Shown here piece by piece: positions 39,393 to 46,533 of a DNA stretch of 64,000 nt. This DNA is from Xiamenia xianingshaonis (GTDB taxonomy: Bacteria > Actinomycetota > Coriobacteriia > Coriobacteriales > Eggerthellaceae). The position numbers and the translations under genes are program-made. Numbering within the stretch: position 1 is the first letter of the stretch; the number at the start of each line of letters is the position of its first letter. The notes under the pieces are model-generated. The model searched no databases, was not told the origin of the DNA, and saw only the letters and a program-made list of their open reading frames with translations. The stretch spans positions 1,736,001 through 1,800,000 of the forward strand of contig NZ_CP072829.1 of assembly GCF_017945865.1 (NCBI RefSeq). Reading direction: 5' to 3'.

Positions 39393-39399
39393 GGCCTTC
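39367..39399. repeat. Direct repeat DR1 of the Fic cassette
   Basis: Identical over 33 bp to 40383-40415. It includes nine bases of methylase coding sequence (GGGGCCTTC) that have no function at this position. Confidence 0.85.
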
Positions 39400-39448
39400 G
39401 AGCCCGCGCCTCCGATGTTCGCCTTTCTGGCTTCAATGTTCACTTTTC

Positions 39449-40276
39449 CTACTCCTTGAAGGCGCCGCTTATGTGCATCGTCCGATTATGAAGCGGATGG
39501 TTCTCGTTCAACAGAAGATTGCGCAGAAATGCCTCAAGGTATTTCGTCGTCTCGTGAATGCCGTTCTTCAAGTCGTTGTAATTCGCCCTGACCAACGAAT
39601 TCCGAAAATACCAGGCGTTCTCGGCGAAAATATCGTTTGTCGCGTCAAAGCCCAGCGTGCGCAGATACTTGATGAAGAACACCGCCGTCGTTCTGGTGTT
39701 GCCCTCGCCGAACACGTGGATCTGCCACAACCTGGACACGAATACTGCCAGATGACGGATGATCTCATCCATCGAAAGACCTTTGTAGGAAAAATTCCTC
39801 TCCTCGGAAAAGTCATAGTCGAGCGTCGCCCTGAGCTCCGTCGCACTGCCGTAGAGCACGGTCGCCCCATTCAACACCCATTCCCGCTTCGTGATGTTGT
39901 AATCCCGAATGCGCCCAGCATGAGGATAAATGCCGGCGAACAGCTTCCGGTGGATGGAGAGATACTCGTTCGGCGTAAAGCTGAAGGCGCGCTCGGAAAG
40001 AAGCGCGGCGATCCGGGCCGAGACCTTGTCGGCTTCCTCGGTGCGGTCCGATGCGTCGCGAACGGGATGTTCCTCGTAGTAGGCCTGTAAAAGCGCATCC
40101 GCTTCCTCAAACGTTATCTCGCCCTCGATGTTCCGGACAGCAGTATGCGCCAGATAGTCCGACGTTTTCAGCCCGTCAACCGCTTGCAGGCCAATGGCCG
40201 TATGCCACGCATAGCCCTTGTCCCGCTTCGCCGGCTCGGATTCTCTGATGTATTCTTTGAATGGATCGTTGTTCAT
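39449..40276 (-). CDS. Fic/DOC-family protein (putative AMPylase/toxin)
   Basis: 275 residues. The Fic motif reads HVFGEGNTRTTAVFF: catalytic His, the acidic residue and GNxR are kept, while the final Arg of HxFx(D/E)GNxRxxR is replaced. A flap/beta-hairpin region and helices upstream (IHRKLFAGIYPHAGRIRDYNI) match Fic domains. Fic enzymes transfer AMP or other nucleotide moieties to proteins, and many bacterial ones are toxins held by an inhibitory helix. I see no clear (S/T)xxxE(G/N) inhibitory motif. The start ATG 40274-40276 overlaps the stop of a 34-codon ORF (ATGA). Base composition is lower in GC than the neighbours. Confidence 0.88.
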   Translation of the reverse strand: MNNDPFKEYIRESEPAKRDKGYAWHTAIGLQAVDGLKTSDYLAHTAVRNIEGEITFEEADALLQAYYEEHPVRDASDRTEEADKVSARIAALLSERAFSFTPNEYLSIHRKLFAGIYPHAGRIRDYNITKREWVLNGATVLYGSATELRATLDYDFSEERNFSYKGLSMDEIIRHLAVFVSRLWQIHVFGEGNTRTTAVFFIKYLRTLGFDATNDIFAENAWYFRNSLVRANYNDLKNGIHETTKYLEAFLRNLLLNENHPLHNRTMHISGAFKE

Positions 40277-40377
40277 TCCGCATCATCCTGCCGCTGTTTT
40301 TGACTCTGCAAGGAACCTGCCGCTTTGCAGACTTCGTTGAACGAGATGCTGTTTTTGACGCCATGCGCTTCAAGCAT
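40273..40377 (-). CDS. 34-codon ORF overlapping the Fic gene start
   Basis: It encodes a 34-residue peptide beginning MLEAHGVKNSISFNEVCKAA and ending in QRQDDAE. Its TGA overlaps the Fic ATG as ATGA, an arrangement typical of translationally coupled toxin-antitoxin pairs. No Shine-Dalgarno is evident before its ATG at 40375-40377, which lies 6 bp from DR2. It may be a short antitoxin-like leader or the truncated 3' end of a longer gene lost on cassette formation. It is shorter than known Fic antitoxins such as VbhA. Confidence 0.35.
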   Translation of the reverse strand: MLEAHGVKNSISFNEVCKAAGSLQSQKQRQDDAE

Positions 40378-40382
40378 AAAGT

Positions 40383-40415
40383 TGATGAAATTAGTCAGCT
40401 TTTGCCGGGGCCTTC
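40383..40415. repeat. Direct repeat DR2, end of the methylase gene
   Basis: Contains the last eight codons and stop of the rRNA methylase gene. Here the left arm of the hairpin is replaced by ATAAAGTTGAT, so only the distal copy keeps the full stem. Confidence 0.85.
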
Positions 40416-41893
40416 TGCAGAAGCGCGATCGATTCGATGTGACCGGTGTGCGGGAACATGTCGACCGGCTGCACTTTTTCCAGGCGATACCCGTGATCGA
40501 CCAGGTATTTCACGTCGCGGACCTGGGTTTTCGGGTTGCAGGATATGTAGACGACGCGGCTGGGGCCAAGCAGCGCCGCCGCCCGCAGGAAGGCCTCGCT
40601 CGCGCCGGCGCGGGGCGGGTCCATCAGCAGCACGTCGGCCGTCTCGCCCGACTTCGCCATGGCGACCATGAACTCGTCGGCGTCGGCGACTTCGAACCGC
40701 ACGTTTTCCGCCCCGTTGTGGCGGGCGTTTTCCCGCGCGTCGCGAATGGAGGACTCCACGTTGTCCACGCCGATGACGCGGGCGGCCCCGCGCTTGGCGG
40801 CCACCAGGCCGATGGTACCTGTGCCGCAGTAGGCGTCGATGACGGTCTGGGTGCCGTCCAAGCCGGCCAGGCTTATGGCCGTGTCGTAGAGCACTTCGGT
40901 CTGCCGCGCGTTCACCTGGTAAAACGACCGCGACGACACGCGGAAGGACAGCCCGCACAGCTCGTCCAAGATGAAGCCGGGGCCGTACAGCACGCGCTCG
41001 GCCTGGCCGAGCACCACGTTGGTCTGGCGCGTGTTGACGTTCTGCACGACGGTCGTGACGTACGGGCACAGGCGCACGAGCTCGCGGCAGAACGACCGCG
41101 AGCTGGGAAAGGCCTCGTCGTTGGTCACGAGCGTGACGAGCACTTCCCCGCTTTTGTGACCGGCACGCACCACCACATGGCGCAGAAAGCCCGTGCCCGC
41201 GTCCTCGTCGTAAGGGGCGATCGACCAGCGGCGCATGAGGTCGCGCACGGCATAGACCACCGCTTTGGCCTGCTCGTTTTCCACAAGGCAATGCCGGGTG
41301 TCCACGATGCGGTGGCTGCCCTGGGCATACATGCCGCACAGAATCTCGCGCGGCTCGGCCTTCTGCGGCCTCTTCGCGCCGCGCCCGTCCTTGCCGATCT
41401 TTGCCGGCGCCGGCGCCTTCTTGCGCTTGCCGGCCGCAAACGGCGAGATGACCTTGTTGCGGTAATAGAAGGGGTCGTCCATGCCGATGATGGGCTCGAT
41501 GGCGTCAGGTTCTGCCAAGGCGTGGAACAGGCCGTAGACAGCTTCGTCTTTTGCCAGCAGCGACTCTTCGTAGGGCTCGTTCACGGTTTGGCAGGCGCCG
41601 CATTCGCGGGCGTGCGGGCAAAACTTCAGGCCTGCCGACAGCATGGCCGCGTAGTCCTTGCCGGGCGCGGGCATCGCAGGCGCGGGCTGGGGCTTGTGCG
41701 CAGGGCGTCGGTGCGCCTTCGCGTTCGCGGGCCGCTTCGGCCTCTCCTGCCCGCTCGCCTTCGCGGGCCGCGGCTTTCCGCTTGCGGGGCTCTTCCCGCT
41801 CGCGCCCTTGCTCGCGTTCGCCGTCTCGCGTTTTTCGACGGGCGACTTGCCCGCGCGGGCAGGCTGGCTTTTTTTCTGCAATCGTTTCTCCAT
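40391..41893 (-). CDS. TrmA/RlmD-type RNA m5U methyltransferase
   Basis: 500 residues from ATG 41891-41893 (MEKRLQKKSQ). The first ~75 residues are a Lys/Ala/Pro-rich basic tail. A CPHARECGAC cluster motif with a later Cys (HCLVE) suggests a 4Fe-4S site as in RlmD. The SAM-binding fold shows VIDAYCGTGTIGLVAAKRG, and the catalytic part MDPPRAGAS and VYISCNPKTQVRD with the nucleophile Cys. It methylates a uridine in rRNA or tRNA. The RlmCD/RlmD/TrmA choice cannot be made here. Its last codons form the junction of the Fic cassette. The frame upstream to 41995 is rejected. Confidence 0.92.
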   Translation of the reverse strand: MEKRLQKKSQPARAGKSPVEKRETANASKGASGKSPASGKPRPAKASGQERPKRPANAKAHRRPAHKPQPAPAMPAPGKDYAAMLSAGLKFCPHARECGACQTVNEPYEESLLAKDEAVYGLFHALAEPDAIEPIIGMDDPFYYRNKVISPFAAGKRKKAPAPAKIGKDGRGAKRPQKAEPREILCGMYAQGSHRIVDTRHCLVENEQAKAVVYAVRDLMRRWSIAPYDEDAGTGFLRHVVVRAGHKSGEVLVTLVTNDEAFPSSRSFCRELVRLCPYVTTVVQNVNTRQTNVVLGQAERVLYGPGFILDELCGLSFRVSSRSFYQVNARQTEVLYDTAISLAGLDGTQTVIDAYCGTGTIGLVAAKRGAARVIGVDNVESSIRDARENARHNGAENVRFEVADADEFMVAMAKSGETADVLLMDPPRAGASEAFLRAAALLGPSRVVYISCNPKTQVRDVKYLVDHGYRLEKVQPVDMFPHTGHIESIALLQKAPAKAD

Positions 41894-41929
41894 GAAGACC
41901 CTGACTCGCTCTGCTGATATGAGTACACT

Positions 41930-41935
41930 ATTATA
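41930..41935 (-). promoter_or_regulatory. -10 box of the methylase gene
   Basis: TATAAT on the minus strand, about 37 bp upstream of the ATG. The -35 region is weak (TGTCCA at 17-bp spacing). Confidence 0.5.
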
Positions 41936-42029
41936 GAGTGTCGCGACGGCAATGGACACGCGCCTCGCGCCTTCGCCGCACGAACGCCACGGCATCTCCT
42001 AGACCGTGCAAGAGACGATTGGAGTATTC

Positions 42030-42806
42030 ATGACCAAGTTCTCAAACGTCATCGTCCGCAAGCCGGGCCGCTCGCTTGCCAACGGCATCACGAGCGCCCC
42101 TGAGCTGGGCCAGCCCATTTACGAGCGGGCCATCGAGGAACATGACGACTACATCGCGGCGCTGAAGCAGTGCGGCGTGGAGGTGACCGAGCTGCCCGCG
42201 CTGGAAGAGTATCCCGATTCGTGCTTCGTCGAAGACCCGGCGGTCATCACGCGCATGGGCGCCATCATCACCAACCCCGGCGCCGGCACGCGAAACGGGG
42301 AAAAGACGGCCATCGAGCCGACCATCCGCGAGTTCTTCGACGACGAGCACATCCGCTACATCGAAGAGCCCGGCACGCTTGAAGGCGGCGACGTCATGAT
42401 GGTGGGCGACCACTTCTACGTGGGGCGCTCGGCCCGCACGAACGAAGAGGGCATCCGCCAGTTCATCGAGATCCTGGAAGGCTGGGGCTTGGAAGGATCC
42501 GAGGTGACGCTGGAGAAAGTGCTGCACCTGAAGACCGGCGTCAACTACCTGGAAGACGGAAACATGCTGGTCAGCGGCGAATTCATTGACAAGCCCGACT
42601 TCGCGGACTACAACAAGGTCGTCGTGCCGGAAGAGGAAGCCTACGGCGCGAACTGCATCTGGGTGAACGGCACCGTCATTGTGCCCGAGGGCTATCCGAC
42701 CGTGCTCGCAGCCGTGCAGAAGCTGGGCTACCCGACGCTCGTGGTGGACACGAGCGAATACCGCAAGGTGGACGGGGGCCTGAGCTGCCTGAGCCTGCGA
42801 TTCTAG
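42030..42806 (+). CDS. DDAH-like guanidino-group hydrolase
   Basis: 258 residues from ATG 42030; TTGGAG is 5 nt upstream. The sequence fits the dimethylarginine dimethylaminohydrolase/arginine deiminase superfamily. EDPAVIT and EGGDVMMVGDHFYVG form the active-site acidic and His regions. HLKTGVNYLEDG follows, and the nucleophile Cys253 sits near the C-terminus in DGGLSCLSLRF. Length and Cys position match bacterial DDAH (about 254 residues, Cys249). It would release citrulline from methylated arginine or act on a related guanidino compound. No arginine pathway genes are adjacent. Confidence 0.85.
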   Translation: MTKFSNVIVRKPGRSLANGITSAPELGQPIYERAIEEHDDYIAALKQCGVEVTELPALEEYPDSCFVEDPAVITRMGAIITNPGAGTRNGEKTAIEPTIREFFDDEHIRYIEEPGTLEGGDVMMVGDHFYVGRSARTNEEGIRQFIEILEGWGLEGSEVTLEKVLHLKTGVNYLEDGNMLVSGEFIDKPDFADYNKVVVPEEEAYGANCIWVNGTVIVPEGYPTVLAAVQKLGYPTLVVDTSEYRKVDGGLSCLSLRF

Positions 42807-42965
42807 CTGGCGGCAGGAAGCGGCTGGCAGCTTGCTGCGAGACCGAAGCTCCGGTCAACGCGATCGGCGCGCCGGCCGCTTCCTTGCACAAACCTTACAG
42901 CCGACGAAGCTTTTTGTAACGATGCAGACAAGCCGTCGCGCATTCTCGGCACATCGTTTATCGTA

Positions 42966-42993
42966 GAGCATGGGGCGCGATCGCCCCGTGCTC
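42966..42993 (+). terminator. Hairpin upstream of the holin-like gene
   Basis: GAGCATGGGGCG (42966-42977) pairs with CGCCCCGTGCTC (42982-42993) across a 4-nt loop, then a T-rich TTGCTTTTCTT. It is 28 bp before the next ATG. It may be the terminator of the DDAH gene or an attenuator. Confidence 0.6.
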
Positions 42994-43020
42994 TTGCTTT
43001 TCTTGAGAGGAAGGACCGTC

Positions 43021-43392
43021 ATGGGATTCATAGCTCGTTGGCTCGTCACCGCCATCGCCGTCGGAGTGGCCGTGTGGCTGGTGCCGGGATTCACCATCGT
43101 CGGCGGCGTCGAGTCGTGGGTCGCCATCGCGCTGTTCTCGCTGGTGCTCGCGCTTGTCAACATGTCGGTGAAGCCGGTGCTGCAAATTCTAAGCTTGCCG
43201 GTCACCTTTTTGACGCTCGGGATCTTTTACCTGGTCGTGAACACGTTCATGCTCTATATCGCCGCATGGCTGGCCGACGGCATCTTCCAGGTCGGATTCT
43301 ACATAGCCAGCTTCGGCAGCGCCTTCGTGGCGTCCATCGTCATCTCCCTCGTGTCGAGCATCGTGAATTCGCTCGTGGGGGCCGATTCGTAG
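43021..43392 (+). CDS. Four-TM phage-holin-IV-like membrane protein
   Basis: 123 residues from ATG 43021, with GAGGAAGGA upstream. Four hydrophobic segments (for example ARWLVTAIAVGVAVWLVPG and LTLGIFYLVVNTFMLYIAAW) and the NMSVKPVLQILSLPVTFLTLG signature place it in the PF04020 family. It is called mycobacterial 4TMS holin, but it is widespread in chromosomes and has no proven lytic role. The longer frame from 42970 would start inside the terminator hairpin. Confidence 0.85.
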   Translation: MGFIARWLVTAIAVGVAVWLVPGFTIVGGVESWVAIALFSLVLALVNMSVKPVLQILSLPVTFLTLGIFYLVVNTFMLYIAAWLADGIFQVGFYIASFGSAFVASIVISLVSSIVNSLVGADS

Positions 43393-43462
43393 AAGCCGCG
43401 CAACGGAAAGCCGGAAACGGGGGCAGGAAGCTCTGCCGCAGACGGCGAGAGGCGGGGCGCCT

Positions 43463-45286
43463 TTACTCCCCGAGCGCCTCGCACGCTTCGAGCCAGGCCA
43501 TTTCCAGCTCTTCCAGCCGCGCTTCCAGCTCGTCGATGGCCGCCTGCGCCTGTCCCAGCGCCACGAAATCGGTCGGATCGACTTCCGCCATGTGCGCCCG
43601 TGCCTGCTCAATCTTGCCGCGCGTCGTTTCCATCTTGCGCTCGCTCGAATCGATCGCCTTGCGCAGCGCCCGGATCTCGCCGCCGGAAAGCTTCTGCGCG
43701 GGCGCGTCCGTTGCGGCGCCCGCTGCAGCGCCCGCCGCGCCCGACCCCTTCGCGAACGCCGGCACGCCGCCCGCCCGCCGCTTCGCCTCTTCCAGCTCCA
43801 CGTATTCCTCCACGCCGCGCGGCAGGTGGCGGATGCCCCCGTCGATGACGGCGAACTGGTGGTCGGTCACGCGCTCCATCAGGTAGCGGTCGTGCGTGAC
43901 CAGCAAAAGCGTGCCCGGCCAGCCGTCGAGCAGCGACTCGATGGCCGCCAGCATGTCGGTGTCCATGTCGTTGCCCGGCTCGTCCAAGATGAGCACGTTG
44001 GGCTCGTCCAGCAAAATGAGCATGAGCGCAAGCCGTCGCTTCTGGCCGCCGGAAAGGTCGCACACCGGCTCGTTCAAGTCGGCACGGGAAAAGCCCAGAC
44101 GCTCAAGCAGACGGCCGGGCGTGTATTCCTTGCCGTCGAGCATCACGCGGCAGCTGTAACGGCTGATCACCTCGCGCACGCGGTCGTCCCCAAGCGCTGT
44201 CAGATTGTCCAAATGTTGGGACAGTATGGCGAAGCGCACCGTCTTGCCGATCTTCACGTGGCCACGCACGGGCGCAAGCTTGCCGGCAAGGAGCTTCAGA
44301 AGCGTCGTCTTCCCCGCCCCGTTCGCGCCGACGATGCCATAGCGGTCGCCCGGCCCGACGATCCAGTCCACGTCGCGCAAAAGCGGCTCGCGCCCCTCGA
44401 AACCCAGCGTCACGTTTTTCAGCTCGACCACCTGCTTGCCCAGCCGCGCCATGGCCATGCGCTTCAGTTCCAGTTCGTTGCGCAGCGGCGGCACGTCGGC
44501 AATAAGCGCCTGAGCTGCGTCGACGCGGAATTTCGGCTTCGTGCCGCGCGCTTTGGGCCCGCGAGCCAGCCACGCCAGCTCGCGCCGCAGGGCGTTTTGC
44601 CGCTTCTCTTCCGCGAGCGCCGCCAGCCGGTCGCGCTCCACCCGCTGCTGGATATAGGCCGAAAAGCCGCCCTCGAACGGCTCGACGGTGCGGTCGTGCA
44701 CCTCCCACATCTCGTTGCACACCTCGTCCAAGAACCAGCGGTCGTGGGTGACCACCAAAAGCGCCCCGTCGCCCGAACGCCACCGGCGCTTCAAGTGCTC
44801 GGCCAGCCACGAAATGGCACGGACGTCCAAATGGTTCGTCGGTTCGTCAAGCGCAAGCACGTCCCAGTCGCCGATCAGCAATCGGGCCAGGTCGACGCGG
44901 CGTCGCTGGCCGCCCGACAGCGTTTTCACCTGCGCGTGCCAGTCCACGTCGCTCACCAGGCCGGCAATGACGTCGCGGATGCGCGCGTCCCCCGCCCACT
45001 CGTATTCGGGACGGTCGCCCACCACGGCGCGCTCGACAGCGTCCTCGTCGCGCAAGTCGTCGGTCTGCCCGAGCATGCCCACGCGCACGCTGCCGTTTTT
45101 CAACACGCGACCCTCGTCGGGCTGCAACGCGCCCGCCAGAAGCGCCAGCAGCGTCGACTTCCCGTCGCCGTTGCGCCCGACGATGCCGATGCGGTCGCCT
45201 TCGTTCACGCCGAGCGACACGCCGTCGAACACGTCTTTCGTCGGGAACTCGACCCGCACCTTCTCGCAACCGAGCATGTATGCCAT
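43463..45286 (-). CDS. ABC-F family ATPase (Uup/EttA-like)
   Basis: 607 residues from ATG 45284-45286 with GGAGGG just upstream; an in-frame GTG at 45298 is less likely. It has two ABC domains without membrane segments. The first has GRNGDGKST and LSGGQRRRVDLARLL. The second has GANGAGKTT and LSGGQKRRLAL. The linker between them resembles the ABC-F signature region. The C-terminal ~100 residues are a coiled coil (ALRKAIDSSERKMETTRGKI), as in Uup. Such proteins act on ribosomes or branched DNA. Ribosome protection against antibiotics is possible but not shown by sequence. Confidence 0.92.
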   Translation of the reverse strand: MAYMLGCEKVRVEFPTKDVFDGVSLGVNEGDRIGIVGRNGDGKSTLLALLAGALQPDEGRVLKNGSVRVGMLGQTDDLRDEDAVERAVVGDRPEYEWAGDARIRDVIAGLVSDVDWHAQVKTLSGGQRRRVDLARLLIGDWDVLALDEPTNHLDVRAISWLAEHLKRRWRSGDGALLVVTHDRWFLDEVCNEMWEVHDRTVEPFEGGFSAYIQQRVERDRLAALAEEKRQNALRRELAWLARGPKARGTKPKFRVDAAQALIADVPPLRNELELKRMAMARLGKQVVELKNVTLGFEGREPLLRDVDWIVGPGDRYGIVGANGAGKTTLLKLLAGKLAPVRGHVKIGKTVRFAILSQHLDNLTALGDDRVREVISRYSCRVMLDGKEYTPGRLLERLGFSRADLNEPVCDLSGGQKRRLALMLILLDEPNVLILDEPGNDMDTDMLAAIESLLDGWPGTLLLVTHDRYLMERVTDHQFAVIDGGIRHLPRGVEEYVELEEAKRRAGGVPAFAKGSGAAGAAAGAATDAPAQKLSGGEIRALRKAIDSSERKMETTRGKIEQARAHMAEVDPTDFVALGQAQAAIDELEARLEELEMAWLEACEALGE

Positions 45287-45382
45287 GAAACCCTCCACAA
45301 TCGTTTGATCAGGCCATCATACCATCGGCCCTACAAGTGGTATACACTTATCCACATTCTTCAAGACGAGAAAGGAAGCCCC

Positions 45383-46012
45383 ATGAAGGTGCTGCTCATC
45401 AACGGAAGCCCGAACAAGCAAGGATGCACGAACGAAGCGCTGAGCGTCGTCGCGCGAACGCTGGCCGAAGAAGGCGTCGAGTCGGAGATAGCGTGGATCG
45501 GCCGCGAAGCGCTGCGCGGATGCCAAGCGTGCCAGGCGTGCAAGCGCATGGGCGAGAACCGCTGCACGTTCGGCGACGACGTGGTGAACGGCCTGATCGA
45601 GGCGGCGTCGCGGGCCGACGGCATCATCATAGGGTCGCCGGTGTACTACGCAGGCGCAAACGGCGGGCTGCTGGCCATGCTCGACCGCATGTTCTACGCG
45701 GGCGGGTCGGTCCTGGCGTTCAAACCGGCCGCCGCCGTCGCAAGCGCCCGCCGCGCCGGCACCACGCCGACCATTGACCAGATCAACAAGTATTTCCAGA
45801 TCAACTGCATGCCGGTCGTGCCGTCGACGTACTGGCCGATGGTGCACGGCTCAAAGCCCGAAGACGTGCATCGCGACGAAGAGGGCGTGCAGACCATGGA
45901 GAACCTGGCGCGGAACATGGCTTGGATGCTCCACGCCTTCGCCGCCGCAAAGGAAGCCGGCATCGACCACCCCTTCCCCGTGCTTGAGGCGCGGACGAAC
46001 TTCATACGTTAG
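45383..46012 (+). CDS. NADPH-dependent FMN reductase-like flavoprotein
   Basis: 209 residues with a flavodoxin-like fold: LLINGSPNKQGCTNEAL binds FMN phosphate, and GSPVYYAGANGGLLAMLDR forms the second flavin loop. CQACQACKRMGENRCTFGDD is the cysteine-bearing motif of the iron-sulfur flavoprotein/NAD(P)H oxidoreductase subgroup. AAAGGA precedes ATG 45383. It stands alone between ABC-F and the tryptophan transporter leader. The physiological acceptor is unknown. Confidence 0.88.
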   Translation: MKVLLINGSPNKQGCTNEALSVVARTLAEEGVESEIAWIGREALRGCQACQACKRMGENRCTFGDDVVNGLIEAASRADGIIIGSPVYYAGANGGLLAMLDRMFYAGGSVLAFKPAAAVASARRAGTTPTIDQINKYFQINCMPVVPSTYWPMVHGSKPEDVHRDEEGVQTMENLARNMAWMLHAFAAAKEAGIDHPFPVLEARTNFIR

Positions 46013-46093
46013 CAAAGCGCCGACAAAAGCCGTCTTGACCTGCGCAGACGACGCCAGCCAGCGCTTCTCTCGAGAAGAAATTGAAAATGCCTC

Positions 46094-46120
46094 TTGCCAC
46101 GCGCCCGCAAGAGTGATAAA
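46094..46120 (+). promoter_or_regulatory. Possible promoter of the T-box operon
   Basis: TTGCCA at 46094-46099 and GATAAA at 46115-46120 with 15-bp spacing, about 30 bp before the T-box stem I. Confidence 0.35.
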
Positions 46121-46139
46121 TTGCACAACCAATCGCATA

Positions 46140-46430
46140 CCTTCAAACCGTTGAGGCGAAGATCAAGCCATCATAAGCGCTCACAGAGAGCGGGCACCTG
46201 CTGAGAATCCCGTAGAAATGCTGGGTGGTAAATGGATCGCCGAGGGAAAGGGGAAAGGCCGGACGCGCAAGCGAAGGCCGAGTATCTGGACCGTGAGCCC
46301 GCGTGAGTGGCAGAACATGTGATGGCATGTTCACAAGGGGGTTCGCGCAAGCGAACCAAGTAAAGGTGGCACCGCAGATCCTGCAAGGGACCTGTCCTTT
46401 AGCTGAAGGACAGGTCCCTTTTGTTTTGCG
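46140..46430 (+). ncRNA. T-box riboswitch, Trp-type
   Basis: The leader has the universal T-box AAGGTGGCACCGCAG (46363-46377) followed by a terminator. In stem I, GGCGA near 46155 can pair with TCGCC just past the putative specifier. The codon TGG at 46233-46235, followed by a purine, lies on the 3' side of stem I as expected for a specifier, which indicates tRNA(Trp). The T-box bulge TGGC (46367-46370) would pair with a GCCA tRNA end; bacterial tRNA(Trp) has G73. Downstream genes encode an apparent TrpP-like ECF transporter, which agrees. Stem I was not folded computationally. Confidence 0.85.
46387..46426 (+). terminator. T-box regulated terminator
   Basis: GGGACCTGTCCTT (46387-46399) pairs perfectly with 46406-46418, followed by TTTTGTTTT. 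It ends the leader 108 bp before the transporter ATG and would form when tRNA is charged. Confidence 0.85.
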
Positions 46431-46533
46431 GGGACCCCTTCCCGTCCGCAATGGCAACGAGGTATCACGACCGACGCCGCCAAAAGGCTGCGTCAACGCA
46501 GACGGCAGACGTTGCCGGAAAGGAAGGAAGGCC

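Larger units (their letters stand above)
39367..40415. mobile_element. Fic cassette flanked by 33-bp direct repeats
   Basis: A 33-bp sequence (TGATGAAATTAGTCAGC and the following TTTTGCCGGGGCCTTC) occurs at 39367-39399 and again at 40383-40415, 1016 bp apart. The second copy encodes the last codons and stop of the methylase (APAKAD). The first copy sits where the terminator originally was. The enclosed ~980 bp hold the Fic gene and a 34-codon ORF, with clearly lower GC than tilS and the methylase. No integrase or transposase is present, so integration must have been driven in trans or by homologous recombination. Confidence 0.75.

Noticed and set aside
43592-45382. Plus-strand frame running into the flavin reductase gene
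   Set aside because: Overlaps the ABC-F gene in antisense. The reductase begins at the ATG at 45383 with its own ribosome site.
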